64,000 nucleotides of DNA from an uncultured Fidelibacterota bacterium (GCA_937888365.1 CALBFA010000103.1:1-64000); one strand, 5' to 3'; positions 19,622 to 30,976 are shown, numbered from the stretch's first letter. Translations and numbers: made by a program. Notes: generated from the letters alone by a model not told the origin.

Positions 19622-21400
19622 ATGCCCCTCATCCGAAACATTATTTTAACGCTTATTTTTACATGTTTTTCGATAGCTCAAGTCTTGCCAGAAGATATTG
19701 TTTTTGCGAAACCAATTTTGGGGCAAAATGGCATTAAAACGAATACTTCGATGAACGTAGCGTTGGAAATTGACATTCTTAGTCCTTGGCACGTGTATTC
19801 ACCAAAAGTGAACGACGAATTTTCAATTCCTATCCAAGTTATTTTTGAAGATTCAAGTGTTTCAATTTCTGACTGGCATTATCCTGAGGCAGATTTTGTT
19901 TCAGTCGCAGGTATAAAAGAGCCGTCAGCGGTATTTGGTGGAAAATTCTATTTAACGGCGACACTTACTGTCGGCGATGTCTCTTCTGAAACACTTGATT
20001 TAAAAGGCAGCGTTTATTATCAGGCCTGTAACGATGAGAGTTGTTTAATCCCCACAGAAGTTCCTTGGTCCGTGTCAATCCCTGTCTTATCGGCGGATAA
20101 AGCCATCACAATGATGAATGAATCATTGTTTGAATTAACCGAAACGATGGACGCAAATGAACCAATCGATGCAAATGAACAAGCTTCAGATGAGGTTTCC
20201 GACTTAATAGCGGAAAAAGGGCTCGTTTTATCACTCATTTTCATATTCTTTGGTGGATTGGCTTTGAATCTGACGCCATGTGTTTATCCTTTGATTCCTA
20301 TAACCATAAGTTTTTTTGGTGGAAAAGATCAAGGACGCATGAAAACATTTTGGATGGCGCTTGCTTACGTTTTCGGTATCGCAATTACCTACTCGGTTTT
20401 AGGTGTTTTCGCAGCGATGACGGGAAGTCTTTTCGGGACGCTTCTAACACATCCAGCCGTTTTAATAGGTATCGCCGTTATCATGGTTGGACTTTCACTT
20501 TCCATGTTTGGTGTGTATGAATTTCGACTCCCGTCTGGTTTAATGATGGCAGCAGGTCAGACCAAAACTGGGATTTTGGGTTCGTTATTTATGGGATTAA
20601 CCTTAGGAATCGTTGCTGCACCGTGCGTCGGACCATTCGTCATCGGGTTATTAACGTACGTCGCCAAATTGCAGGACCCATTTATGGGATTCCTTCTGTT
20701 TTTCACTTTAGCTATTGGTCTCGGTATTCCTTATCTCTTCATTGCAATGTTTTCATCGCGATTTAGCTCAATGCCGCGTTCTGGCGCTTGGATGATAGGC
20801 GTTCGTGTTATCTTTGGGATTATTCTTATTGGCATGGCTATTTATTTCGTGATGCCTCTTATGGGTGATTTTGGGATGTACGTCGTTTCAATCTTTTTAA
20901 TCCTGTCTGGAGCTTATCTCATTATTCTAAATAAAGATGGCAATGAGATGGCTGGATTTAGAATATTTAAGCAAGTTTTAGCGATTGTCTCAATCATGGC
21001 CGGGAGCTTTTTAGCAGCGCCTGAACATGACGCAAACGATGCATCAATTAAGTGGGAAAAGCCTTACACAATGGAAGAAGTTGACGCACTTCTTGCAACA
21101 AATCAAACAATTATGATGGACTTTTATGCCGATTGGTGTATTCCATGCAAAGAAATGGATAAATTGACATTCCCTGATGAGAAAGTCGTTGAATTGAGTC
21201 AATCATTTGTGATGATTAAGATTGATTTGACGAAAGCATCAGGCGAATTTGAGACGGCCGTTTATTCACGATTTGGTATACAAGGTGTACCAACGTACTT
21301 ATTTTTAAAACCAGAAATCAATGAAATTAGGGCATTGAGATCATCTGGATTTGAAAATGCTGAGACCTTTGTCAAGCGCATGAAGGCTGCGTTAAAATAA
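19622..21400 (+). CDS. dsbD: Thiol:disulfide interchange protein DsbD
   Basis: N-terminal DsbD domain (CNDESCLIPTEVPWSVSIPV), polytopic TM region with LNLTPCVYPLIPITISFFGG, C-terminal thioredoxin MMDFYADWCIPCKEMDKLTF. Confidence 0.93.
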   Translation: MPLIRNIILTLIFTCFSIAQVLPEDIVFAKPILGQNGIKTNTSMNVALEIDILSPWHVYSPKVNDEFSIPIQVIFEDSSVSISDWHYPEADFVSVAGIKEPSAVFGGKFYLTATLTVGDVSSETLDLKGSVYYQACNDESCLIPTEVPWSVSIPVLSADKAITMMNESLFELTETMDANEPIDANEQASDEVSDLIAEKGLVLSLIFIFFGGLALNLTPCVYPLIPITISFFGGKDQGRMKTFWMALAYVFGIAITYSVLGVFAAMTGSLFGTLLTHPAVLIGIAVIMVGLSLSMFGVYEFRLPSGLMMAAGQTKTGILGSLFMGLTLGIVAAPCVGPFVIGLLTYVAKLQDPFMGFLLFFTLAIGLGIPYLFIAMFSSRFSSMPRSGAWMIGVRVIFGIILIGMAIYFVMPLMGDFGMYVVSIFLILSGAYLIILNKDGNEMAGFRIFKQVLAIVSIMAGSFLAAPEHDANDASIKWEKPYTMEEVDALLATNQTIMMDFYADWCIPCKEMDKLTFPDEKVVELSQSFVMIKIDLTKASGEFETAVYSRFGIQGVPTYLFLKPEINEIRALRSSGFENAETFVKRMKAALK

Positions 21401-21501
21401 CGTTTGCCAACAGGGACTATCTTTTATATGATTGACGAAAGTGAAAATAAATGAATACGGGCAACGGTCCATTTAATTTTGCTAACTATAGAGGACCAAT
21501 A

Positions 21502-23067
21502 ATGAGAAAATACACTATCGTAACTTTAATATTATTAATATTATGTCTAAATACTGCAATTTTTGCTGGGGCTGACGACGATAGTGAAAAAAATCTGTAT
21601 TGGGTTTACTTCACGGATAAAGAATTCGTACAACAGGGGGCGCCACTCCCGGCAGATATAGAAATTACCCATCTTACAGATCGAGCCTTAAATCGTCGAG
21701 AAATGAGAAGTTCAATTGGACTTTTGACGTATTATGATGTGGATATTGCGGCAAGTTATATTGAGGAAATCGAAAACCTCGGATTAGAGATAAGAACGAA
21801 AAGTCGTTGGTTAAACGCTATCTCGATACTTGCCACTGAAGGCGAGATAGTTTTACTAAACGGTAAACCTCATATTCGAGGCACATCAAGAGTGAGAAAA
21901 GTTTCTAAACGCGCAGTAAAAAAAATATCTAGAGACGAAGAAACACTTTTAGACTCGGGTGAATATGGATATAGTTTTGAACAACTGCAGCAGATTAATG
22001 CCATTGCTGCACATGATTCTGGATTTACAGGAGCAGGCGTACTTGTGTTAATGTTAGATACTGGATATCGCACGGATCATGAAGCTTTTTCGGGCGATCG
22101 TATCTTGGCCGAACGGGATTTTATTCAAGATGACAGCATTACAACAAATCAAGAAGGTGACCACGCTAATCAACATAATCATGGAACAATGACTGCAACG
22201 ACGTTAGGTGGTTTTAAAGACAGCATTCTAGTCGGTGTTGCATATGAGTGCGATTTTTTATTAGCAAAAACCGAAATATTAGATCAAGAAATTGAAATAG
22301 AAGAAGATTTATATGTCGCAGGCCTTGAATGGGGTGAAGCTTTAGGGGCTGATGTATCATCGAGTTCACTCGGTTACTTAGATTGGTACACTTACGAAGA
22401 TCTTACGGGGAATTTGGCTGTGACGACTATTGCGATCGATATTGCGGTAAGTTTAGGTTTAGCGTGTGTTACAGCGGCTGGTAATGAAGGCAGCAACACC
22501 TGGCATTACATCATTGCTCCAGCAGATGCAGATAGTGTTATTTCGGTTGGCGCTGTCAATAGTCAAGGGACAATCGCTAGCTTTAGTTCGTATGGACCCT
22601 CTGCTGATGGTCGTATTAAACCTGAAGTTTGTGCACAAGGTGTTAGTACTTTCACCGCATCTGCTGCGAGTCCAAATGCCTATACCGCCGCGAGCGGAAC
22701 GAGCTTAGCAACGCCTCTTGTCGGTGGAGCTGTGGCGCTTATTATTCAAGCTCATCCAGACTGGACACCGATGGAAGTGCGAGAAGCACTCATGATGACA
22801 GCAAGCCAGAATAGTAGTCCCGACAATCATTATGGATTTGGCATTATTGATATCATAGCCGCTATTAATTATAACCAAGATATGAATTATGGTGATTTGA
22901 ATTTAGACGGGAATTTGAATATTCATGATGTTGTACTCGCGGTTGAATGGACAATGAATCTTTCCACTCTCAATGCAAATCAAATTCAATTGCTCGACCT
23001 TAATTTTGATCAAGCGATTAACGTATTGGATATTGTTATTCTGATTGATTGGGTTTTAACTTTTTAA
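21502..23067 (+). CDS. Secreted S8 (subtilisin-like) serine peptidase with C-terminal dockerin-like repeats
   Basis: VLMLDTGYRTDHEAF (Asp), HNHGTMTATTLGG (His), SGTSLATPLVGGAVAL (Ser); C-term GDLNLDGNLNIHDVVLAVEWTM...LDLNFDQAINVLDIVILIDWVL. ORF opens at 21451; the likely start is MRKYTIV at 21502. Confidence 0.88.
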   Translation: MRKYTIVTLILLILCLNTAIFAGADDDSEKNLYWVYFTDKEFVQQGAPLPADIEITHLTDRALNRREMRSSIGLLTYYDVDIAASYIEEIENLGLEIRTKSRWLNAISILATEGEIVLLNGKPHIRGTSRVRKVSKRAVKKISRDEETLLDSGEYGYSFEQLQQINAIAAHDSGFTGAGVLVLMLDTGYRTDHEAFSGDRILAERDFIQDDSITTNQEGDHANQHNHGTMTATTLGGFKDSILVGVAYECDFLLAKTEILDQEIEIEEDLYVAGLEWGEALGADVSSSSLGYLDWYTYEDLTGNLAVTTIAIDIAVSLGLACVTAAGNEGSNTWHYIIAPADADSVISVGAVNSQGTIASFSSYGPSADGRIKPEVCAQGVSTFTASAASPNAYTAASGTSLATPLVGGAVALIIQAHPDWTPMEVREALMMTASQNSSPDNHYGFGIIDIIAAINYNQDMNYGDLNLDGNLNIHDVVLAVEWTMNLSTLNANQIQLLDLNFDQAINVLDIVILIDWVLTF

Positions 23068-23118
23068 ATTAATAATCTTTTTATTTGGTTCCGATAAAGG
23101 TTCCCCTAGCTTGCGGGT

Positions 23119-23778
23119 ATGAACGATTATAAAGAAAAATTACCAGAGTATTTTATAGATGGACCACCTTGGGAGCACCGAGATTCGATCGGTATATTTT
23201 TAGCGATTGTTGAGACCATTAAAGGCATTTTCCTTTTTCCTGAAACTGTTATTTCAGTTATGAAACGAAAAGGTGGACTTATTGATGCTTTCAGTTTTTC
23301 AATACTGATGCAAGTACTCGCCACATTAACTTTAGCAAGTGTTAGCAAACTTTTCGGTTTTAATTTTGAGCTTATTCCCCACGAACTTCTAGAAGGAGGA
23401 ATTTTGGGTGATATCTCATCAGGAATTTTAGTCCTTTTTTTTCCAGTAGGTGTCTTTTTACAAATTCTAATTTTTAGTCTGTCCATCTACATCGCCATTC
23501 GAATCATCGGAAACGATAATTATCAAGCTTCAACAATCATTCGTCTCTATGCTTATACGTCTGGCGCTACTAGTATCTGGACAATAGTGCCAGGGATTGG
23601 ATCTTTATTTGCCTTCTTTTTTTCATTTAGATTTCTATTTATTGGACTCAAGGTTTTATATGGAGAAGGGTCTGCCTGGCTCGTGAAAACGGTTATTATT
23701 TCAATTATTGTCACTCCTTTTTTAATCATTGCCGTTGCTTTGCCATTAGGTTCATTAATTCTTATCTTCGGGGGCTAA
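23119..23778 (+). CDS. YIP1 family membrane protein
   Basis: 219 aa, about five hydrophobic segments with Yip1-like layout (FLFPETVISVMKRKGGLIDAFSFSILMQV...). Confidence 0.65.
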   Translation: MNDYKEKLPEYFIDGPPWEHRDSIGIFLAIVETIKGIFLFPETVISVMKRKGGLIDAFSFSILMQVLATLTLASVSKLFGFNFELIPHELLEGGILGDISSGILVLFFPVGVFLQILIFSLSIYIAIRIIGNDNYQASTIIRLYAYTSGATSIWTIVPGIGSLFAFFFSFRFLFIGLKVLYGEGSAWLVKTVIISIIVTPFLIIAVALPLGSLILIFGG

Positions 23779-23838
23779 AGAAAAGGAACAAAGTGTGTCG
23801 ATAATGGTTCACAAAGTAAGAATGATAAGGGGGTTGAA

Positions 23839-24492
23839 ATGAAAAATATTTTTTTAGGGATGCTTTTTATAATCCTTGCTGGATGCTATACACAAGTGCT
23901 TCCTCCACAGGATTATACAGATTTACCCATAAGTGTGACGAATGTCAATATTTATACGACATCATCCTACTCTTGCTGGGATCCTTGGTGGGAGCCACCT
24001 ACCATTCGATTCGGGTCAATGTGGCCCAATTATTATAGTCGATATCCTTATCAATGGGGAGGCGGACTTTGGTATCCTTATGCCCCAAGTGATTCATATT
24101 ATGGTGAGCCAATTTATGAGGAAATGAAACAAGGTCGAGAATTTGGGCGCGAACGAAACGTCATCCCCGCTGCACCTTCAATAGGAGGAGCGAATACAAG
24201 CGGAAGCGGGTTTCAAGCAGTTCTCCCAATTGATTTAGATCATGGAAGAATAACGTCGACTGAAAATTCTGATAAAGACAAACCAGCACCTAAAAAGGTT
24301 GAAAACCTGACGCCTGTAAAAAAGAATCCTAAAAAGGAATCCAAAAGAGGCGTTAATGAAATCATCAAAGTGATTAGTAAAATTGCGTTGTCTTCCAATG
24401 ATAGCGGTGACGAAAATACTAAAGAAAAAAGTAGTGAACAAAAGAAAGAAAAAACTACGACTGAATCAAAATCAAAAAAACAACGCCGATGA
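23839..24492 (+). CDS. Hypothetical lipoprotein with basic/charged tail
   Basis: MKNIFLGMLFIILAGC lipobox; Tyr/Trp/Pro-rich middle; Lys/Glu-rich C-terminus. Confidence 0.6.
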   Translation: MKNIFLGMLFIILAGCYTQVLPPQDYTDLPISVTNVNIYTTSSYSCWDPWWEPPTIRFGSMWPNYYSRYPYQWGGGLWYPYAPSDSYYGEPIYEEMKQGREFGRERNVIPAAPSIGGANTSGSGFQAVLPIDLDHGRITSTENSDKDKPAPKKVENLTPVKKNPKKESKRGVNEIIKVISKIALSSNDSGDENTKEKSSEQKKEKTTTESKSKKQRR

Positions 24493-25721
24493 GACATGTA
24501 TTTGTTTTAGTAATCAGTATCAGTTTCTCTTTTGGACAGAATTATTTAGATGTTTTAAGACCGTTTCTTGGCCAGGATGTTCAAAATATCGGCTTGGGAA
24601 TATACAATTCAAATTGTGGAACTTCTGATTTCAACCCCGCTTCGTTAACGTCTGTTAGACAATCATCTTTAAAACTTAGTTTACATAATAATCTGCCGAA
24701 CGCTACCACACGTTACCTTACAAATGAAGCTTCATTTGCGGACACAATAAATAATTCTGAATTGTTTATTCCCGCTTTTGATGCCGTTTTTCCCATTCCT
24801 GTCTATCGTGGATCGTGGGTTCTTGGTGTGAGTCTTTCACCGCTTCGATATTTTAATGAGGCTACTAAAATAAATTATTCCGAACACGATACAATTTCGA
24901 ATTATATGAATAAGAATGATGCCGGAAATTTAAAATCATTTACGGTTTCATCAGGCATTCTTTTTACGCCAAAACTGAGCTTAGGTGCAAGTATCTCACA
25001 CATTTGGGGTCAAAATAAATTTTCGACAGTTTATCAAACCGAGAACAATACTTCTTTTTATCACGACACACTTTCAATTTCGCCCCACTATTCAGGATGG
25101 AATACAAAACTGGCGTGGATGTGGGAATTCAATCCCTACATCACTTTTGGTGGATGGCTAGAAATGCCATCTGTATTGAACGTCGAAGAACGATATTATT
25201 TCAAAAAAGAATCAAATATCAGCAATGAGCAATCGGTTGATAATATTAAATATACGCTTCACGGCCCTTACAATATTGGACACTCTTTGGATTTAAATGG
25301 TGACCCAATCAATCTGAGTATTGGATTAATTTATCACGGCTTTAGCAATATGTCTATGGAAAGCAATCTGTTGAATGAATTAAACGGTTCACTCGACAAT
25401 GATGTCAATAATGAGATTCCTGATAAATTGCTTTCGGTTTACGAATGGCAATTTGGGAGTCGATTGAATCTAAAAGCGTTTTCCGTGTCACTTGGTTTTT
25501 CTACAATGAAAAACCCCAAGCAAACTTTAACATCAAAAATTCAAAAATATAATGCGAGTTTGACCTTCCCGATTTCTCAAAAACTTTTGTTTGAAACGTC
25601 TGTACAAGCGCAAACACAAGCCGACAAACTTTTGATCATTTCCTCATTGACGAATGATACGTATGCTGAAATTAATTATAATTTCGTAAATATTCTGATG
25701 GGATTTAGGTATGATTTGTAA
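24489..25721 (+). CDS. Predicted outer-membrane beta-barrel protein
   Basis: Signal peptide; alternating amphipathic strands (SWVLGVSLSPLRYF...LNLKAFSVSLGFSTM); ATGA overlap with the upstream lipoprotein gene. Confidence 0.55.
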   Translation: MRHVFVLVISISFSFGQNYLDVLRPFLGQDVQNIGLGIYNSNCGTSDFNPASLTSVRQSSLKLSLHNNLPNATTRYLTNEASFADTINNSELFIPAFDAVFPIPVYRGSWVLGVSLSPLRYFNEATKINYSEHDTISNYMNKNDAGNLKSFTVSSGILFTPKLSLGASISHIWGQNKFSTVYQTENNTSFYHDTLSISPHYSGWNTKLAWMWEFNPYITFGGWLEMPSVLNVEERYYFKKESNISNEQSVDNIKYTLHGPYNIGHSLDLNGDPINLSIGLIYHGFSNMSMESNLLNELNGSLDNDVNNEIPDKLLSVYEWQFGSRLNLKAFSVSLGFSTMKNPKQTLTSKIQKYNASLTFPISQKLLFETSVQAQTQADKLLIISSLTNDTYAEINYNFVNILMGFRYDL

Positions 25722-25769
25722 ATTGTTTTACATCACAAAGCGTACGAAACAATGTAAAAAGGTACCTCA

Positions 25770-27164
25770 TTGAAAAAGAATATTTTAAGTTTATTAATAT
25801 TATTATCTACAATTTTCGCTCAAAATGAGATTTGGGATTCAGGCGAACTATCCTTCAATTTTGGGTATCCAACACCGAATGAATTAGCATCGTATTCTGG
25901 AAGCTTGATTCCTGATACACTCTCTGGTCAGGGCTGTTTCGCGTTCAAACTTTTTAATAATGATACGGCAACTTTTGTCAATTTAGCCTATGAAACACAA
26001 CAGTTAAATGACACAGTCGCCGTCATGGACATTTTTATTATTGTTAAACGACAAGCTGGAGACTTTCAAAGTGGTGTCTATCCGATTAACCTTAATCTGC
26101 AAGCACCAACACTTTTTCTCTGGATTCAAGATTTAGAAGCAAACAATTTTATTGGCCTACTTGAAACACTTATCAACGGAGGCGATTTATCGCAAATTGA
26201 TGCTACAATATTTAGTGCTATTTCAGGGGAGATAGCCATCAATGAGCTTTCATCTTCTGTGACATCAGGAACATTTGAAGGGACGATGATCAGTTCTAAT
26301 TTTTCGTTCTTAGTCATCCAAAATGGTACATTTTATGCCGAACGAAATATCCCATCACCTCAATATACAAACGGCACTCTGTCTTTTACTGGATTTGCTC
26401 CCATGGCGATACAGGGGCCTTTTGTCCCAATTATAAATGATGAGGGCGTAGGAGGTCAGTCCCAATTAACCGCAGATACAGCAGGGGTTGGGATCATTGG
26501 TTTTAAATCCAGTTCTTTAGATTCCATTGATTTAGTTTTGTCTTCAATCATCACAACTGAAACTGACAACTTCGCAACCGGTGCGACATTCCCTATATCA
26601 AATACTTCACCAACAGGAGCTCAATTTGCCTATGTTCGCGGCTTAGATATGAATCAATTTTTATCAAGTTTCTCAAACGGCGCTTCTTTAGACTCCATGG
26701 AGTTTGAAAACGCTTATGTGGGCGTTTCAGGATTTTTAACGTTGGATTATATCTCAGATCAGCAAGTTCAGCTGAGCGCTGATTCAATTTTACTGCAAAA
26801 GCCGAGTGATGGCTCAATCACAACGATATATAATTATTTTGCCGTTGCTTTAGCGCCTGAGTCCAATGACATCCGCGTTACACCTTATATTCCAGAGACA
26901 ATAGACCTTGGCGCAGCGTATCCGAACCCATTTAATGGGACGACAATTTTACCCCTAATAACGCAATCAAGTACCACAATTGAGCTAAAAGTTTTTGATG
27001 TCTTAGGACGCGAAATTTTTGCTCAATCCCATGCTGTTGCAATTGGAAGAAACGATTTAAAACTCAATTTTACATCTAAAAATTTCCCATCAGGTTGGTA
27101 TATGATTCAAGCTCATAAATCAGGAAAAGTCGTTGGCACATCCGCTGTGTTATTTGTGAAATAA
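25770..27164 (+). CDS. Secreted protein with T9SS type A sorting domain
   Basis: C-terminus AYPNPFNGTTILPLITQSSTTIELKVFDVLGREIF...FPSGWYMIQAHKSGKVVGTSAVLFVK; TTG start. Confidence 0.8.
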   Translation: MKKNILSLLILLSTIFAQNEIWDSGELSFNFGYPTPNELASYSGSLIPDTLSGQGCFAFKLFNNDTATFVNLAYETQQLNDTVAVMDIFIIVKRQAGDFQSGVYPINLNLQAPTLFLWIQDLEANNFIGLLETLINGGDLSQIDATIFSAISGEIAINELSSSVTSGTFEGTMISSNFSFLVIQNGTFYAERNIPSPQYTNGTLSFTGFAPMAIQGPFVPIINDEGVGGQSQLTADTAGVGIIGFKSSSLDSIDLVLSSIITTETDNFATGATFPISNTSPTGAQFAYVRGLDMNQFLSSFSNGASLDSMEFENAYVGVSGFLTLDYISDQQVQLSADSILLQKPSDGSITTIYNYFAVALAPESNDIRVTPYIPETIDLGAAYPNPFNGTTILPLITQSSTTIELKVFDVLGREIFAQSHAVAIGRNDLKLNFTSKNFPSGWYMIQAHKSGKVVGTSAVLFVK

Positions 27165-27375
27165 CAATCAGCCACCTGTTTAAATCCATTTCATTACGAC
27201 GAGTTCAACAAAATCTATACAATTGAAATTTGATTCATTTTCTACCGATAAATTTTACTTGGTATTTCTTAAAGTTTGAATAAATATCGGATGATGTTAC
27301 ACAATAAAACACACTACAATCTAGCGGCTTTTTCAACTTGCAGCTACTGTAATATAATTTTTAGAAAGGATTCGC

Positions 27376-30300
27376 ATGAAGCGTAAAATGGTCACAATTG
27401 ACGGCAACGAAGCCGCTGCTTATGTTGCCTTTAAGACAAATGAAGTCTGTGCAATTTATCCCATCACACCTTCCTCACCTATGGGCGAGTGGGCAGAACA
27501 ATGGTCTGTTATGGATCAAAAAAATATTTGGGGAACGTCCCCAACGGTTGAAGAACTTCAAAGTGAAGGTGGAGCCTCAGGAGCTGTTCACGGTGCATTA
27601 CAAACAGGTGCGTTAACGACTACATTTACAGCCTCACAAGGTTTGTTATTGATGATTCCAAATATGTACAAAATTGCAGGGGAATTAACCTCGACCGTTT
27701 TTCATGTATCAGCTCGTTCTTTGGCGGCTCAAGCACTTTCCATTTTTGGAGACCACTCTGACGTCATGGCAGCGCGTTCGACGGGTTTTGCATTTTTGGC
27801 ATCCAATAGCGTTCAAGAGGTGATGGATTTAGCGTTGATAGCTCAAGCTTCAACCCTTAAATCACGTATCCCCTTTATACATTTTTTTGATGGCTTTAGA
27901 ACGTCACATGAAGTGATGAAAATTGAACAATTTACGGAAGATGACATTCGCGGCATGATCGACGATGACCTCGTTATAGCTCACCGCAATAGAGGATTAA
28001 ATCCAAATCATCCCGTTCTTCGTGGAACAGCTCAAAACCCTGATGTTTATTTCCAAGGTCGCGAAACGGTCAATCCATATTACGAAGCGACGCCTGAAAT
28101 CGTTCAAGAAGCAATGGACAAATTTGCCAGTATCGTCGGTCGTCAGTATCATTTATTTGATTATCATGGTGCTCCAGATGCCACAAAATTGATTATTATT
28201 ATGGGTTCTGGCGCTGAAGCTGTCCATGAAACAGTGGACTATTTACTTGAAAAAGGTGAAAAAGTCGGTGTCTTGAAAGTGCGTCTCTACAGACCCTTTT
28301 CTATAAAAGACTTTATGAAAGCAATCCCAAGTTCGGTTGAATTTATTTCCGTATTAGATAGAACAAAAGAACCTGGTGCAACAGGCGAACCGTTGTATCA
28401 AGATGTTGTGACGTCTTTTGCTGAAGTTGTAGGAACAGAAGGTTGCCGATTTGAAAAAATGCCAAAAATCGTCGGTGGTCGTTATGGACTCTCTTCTAAA
28501 GAGTTTACACCTGCAATGATTAAAGCTGTTTTTGATAATCTTGAACCAAAAACATTTAAAAACCATTTCACTATTGGCATCCATGATGATGTATCCCATA
28601 CAAGCCTTGAATGGGACAATAATTTTGCAACAGACGGTAACTCATTTGGTGCAATGTTCTATGGTATGGGTTCTGACGGAACCGTTGGAGCGAACAAAAA
28701 CTCAATCAAAATTATTGGTACAGAGACGGACAATTTTGCTCAGGGTTATTTTGTATATGACTCGAAAAAAGCAGGTTCCACGACTGTTTCCCATCTACGT
28801 TTTGGGAAAGATCAAATTCGCTCTACCTATTTAATTGAAAAAGCAAACTTTGTCGCCTGTCATAATTTTGAACTTTTAAATATGTTTGATATCCTTAAAC
28901 ATGCCAAAGACAATGCTACATTTCTTATCAATTCGCCTTATGGAGCCGATGATTTATGGGACTATCTCCCTCGTCATTACCAAAAATATATTTTAGATAA
29001 ACACCTCAATGTTTATACGATTGATGCTCTTAAAGTTGCACAAGAAACGGGTATGGGCGTTCGCATTAATACCATTATGCAAACCTGTTTCTTTGCTATT
29101 TCAGGTATTCTTCCCCGCGAAGAAGCCATCACGAAAATTAAGGATGCTATTAAAAAAACATATGGCCTAAAAGGCGACGATGTTGTTAAAAAGAACTTTC
29201 ATGCTGTTGATGAAACGCTTGCGAACTTATTTCAACTTAAGATTCCTGAAGCTGTTACGGCAGCTGTTTCGACTTTTAAAGTTGTTGCAGACTCGGCTCC
29301 GGAATTTGTTAGAAATATTACGGCGACAATCATGGAAGGTCGCGGTGACGATTTACCTGTAAGCGCAATGTCTCCTGATGGAACATGGCCTTTAGGCACA
29401 ACTCAGTATGAAAAACGAAACATCGCGCATGAAATCCCTGTTTGGGAACCAGATCTTTGTATTCAATGCAATAAATGTGTGATTGTATGTCCCCACGCTG
29501 CTATTCGTCCAAAAGTTGTTACAGACGCTGATGTTAAAATGGCGCCTCCTACCATGAAATTTACCGGGATAAAAGGTAAAGAATGGGCTGATGACGAGAA
29601 TTATATTTTACAAGTTGCACCAGAAGATTGTACCGGCTGTAATATTTGTGTTGAGTTCTGTCCTGCTGTTGATAAAGTTGATAAAAATAAAAAAGCTATC
29701 AACATGACGCTGCAACGACCTCTTCGTGAAACCGAGAGTCAAAACTGGGAATATTTTGTTGACCTTGTAGATTTAGCACGGGATCGCGTAAGACACGATA
29801 CTGTCAAAGGTTCCATGTTTTTAGAACCATTATTTGAGTTCTCTGGCGCATGCGTTGGCTGTGGCGAGACTCCTTATATTAAACTCGCTACACAATTATT
29901 TGGTGATCGAATGGTCATTGCCAATGCAACGGGCTGTTCATCTATTTATGGCGGAAATTTACCAACAACACCATATAAAAAGAATGTTGATGGTCGCGGT
30001 CCAGCTTGGTCAAATTCACTATTCGAAGACAATGCAGAGTTTGGTTTAGGATATCGTTTGACGATAGACAAACAGGCTGAACACGCACGCGAACTCCTTG
30101 TTGATATGGGAGATGCAATTGATGCTGAACTTGTGGATGCGATTCTAAATGCCGATCAATCAACGGAGCCTGGCATTTATGAGCAGAGAGAGAGAGTTAC
30201 AAAACTCACTGAAACGCTTCAAAAAATCGATACCGCTCGTTCCAAAAACTTACGCTCTATTGCTGATAATTTAGTGAAGAAAAGTGTTTGGATTATTGGT

Positions 30301-30942
30301 GGCGACGGCTGGGCTTATGATATTGGTTACGGTGGTCTTGATCATGTTCTTGCCTCTGGAAAAAATGTGAATGTCTTAGTTCTCGATACTGAAGTTTATT
30401 CCAATACAGGTGGTCAAACCTCAAAGGCAACTCCTATGGGTGCTGTAGCCAAATTTTCGGCTGCTGGTAAATCTACGGGCAAAAAAGATATTGGTATGAT
30501 GGCTATGGCCTATGGCAATGTCTATGTCGCTTCCGTTGCTATGGGAGCAAGTGATGCTCAAACCGTCAAAGCTTTTATTGAAGCTGAAGCGCATCCGGGT
30601 CCATCAATTATCGTCGCATATAGTCATTGTGTGGCTCATGGTTACGATATGGGCGATGGCATGAATCAACAGAAAAAAGCCGTTGAATCAGGTTATTGGC
30701 TGAATTATAGATATAACCCAGCAAATGAAGATGCTGGTAAAAATCCCCTTACTCTTGATTCAAAAGCGCCTAAAATTCATGTAAAAGAATACACGCAACA
30801 AGAGACTCGTTTTAAAATTCTCGGCAAAACGGATCCAGAACGTGCTGAGATGTTATTAGAAGCTCTTGATACACAATCTAAAAAACGCTATAAACATTAT
30901 AACGATTTAGCGAGCATCTCTTATGTTAAAGAAGAGGTCTAA
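27376..30942 (+). CDS. nifJ: Pyruvate:ferredoxin (flavodoxin) oxidoreductase
   Basis: 1188 aa; TIDGNEAAAYVAFKTNEVCAIYPITPSSPMGEWAEQW; ferredoxin clusters CIQCNKCVIVCPHAAIR and CTGCNICVEFCPAVDK; TPP region GDGWAYDIGYGGLDHVLASGKNVNVLVLDTEVYSNTGGQTSK. Confidence 0.96.
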   Translation: MKRKMVTIDGNEAAAYVAFKTNEVCAIYPITPSSPMGEWAEQWSVMDQKNIWGTSPTVEELQSEGGASGAVHGALQTGALTTTFTASQGLLLMIPNMYKIAGELTSTVFHVSARSLAAQALSIFGDHSDVMAARSTGFAFLASNSVQEVMDLALIAQASTLKSRIPFIHFFDGFRTSHEVMKIEQFTEDDIRGMIDDDLVIAHRNRGLNPNHPVLRGTAQNPDVYFQGRETVNPYYEATPEIVQEAMDKFASIVGRQYHLFDYHGAPDATKLIIIMGSGAEAVHETVDYLLEKGEKVGVLKVRLYRPFSIKDFMKAIPSSVEFISVLDRTKEPGATGEPLYQDVVTSFAEVVGTEGCRFEKMPKIVGGRYGLSSKEFTPAMIKAVFDNLEPKTFKNHFTIGIHDDVSHTSLEWDNNFATDGNSFGAMFYGMGSDGTVGANKNSIKIIGTETDNFAQGYFVYDSKKAGSTTVSHLRFGKDQIRSTYLIEKANFVACHNFELLNMFDILKHAKDNATFLINSPYGADDLWDYLPRHYQKYILDKHLNVYTIDALKVAQETGMGVRINTIMQTCFFAISGILPREEAITKIKDAIKKTYGLKGDDVVKKNFHAVDETLANLFQLKIPEAVTAAVSTFKVVADSAPEFVRNITATIMEGRGDDLPVSAMSPDGTWPLGTTQYEKRNIAHEIPVWEPDLCIQCNKCVIVCPHAAIRPKVVTDADVKMAPPTMKFTGIKGKEWADDENYILQVAPEDCTGCNICVEFCPAVDKVDKNKKAINMTLQRPLRETESQNWEYFVDLVDLARDRVRHDTVKGSMFLEPLFEFSGACVGCGETPYIKLATQLFGDRMVIANATGCSSIYGGNLPTTPYKKNVDGRGPAWSNSLFEDNAEFGLGYRLTIDKQAEHARELLVDMGDAIDAELVDAILNADQSTEPGIYEQRERVTKLTETLQKIDTARSKNLRSIADNLVKKSVWIIGGDGWAYDIGYGGLDHVLASGKNVNVLVLDTEVYSNTGGQTSKATPMGAVAKFSAAGKSTGKKDIGMMAMAYGNVYVASVAMGASDAQTVKAFIEAEAHPGPSIIVAYSHCVAHGYDMGDGMNQQKKAVESGYWLNYRYNPANEDAGKNPLTLDSKAPKIHVKEYTQQETRFKILGKTDPERAEMLLEALDTQSKKRYKHYNDLASISYVKEEV

Positions 30943-30976
30943 ACCCTCGATTATAATTGTTTAAAGTATAAATATG

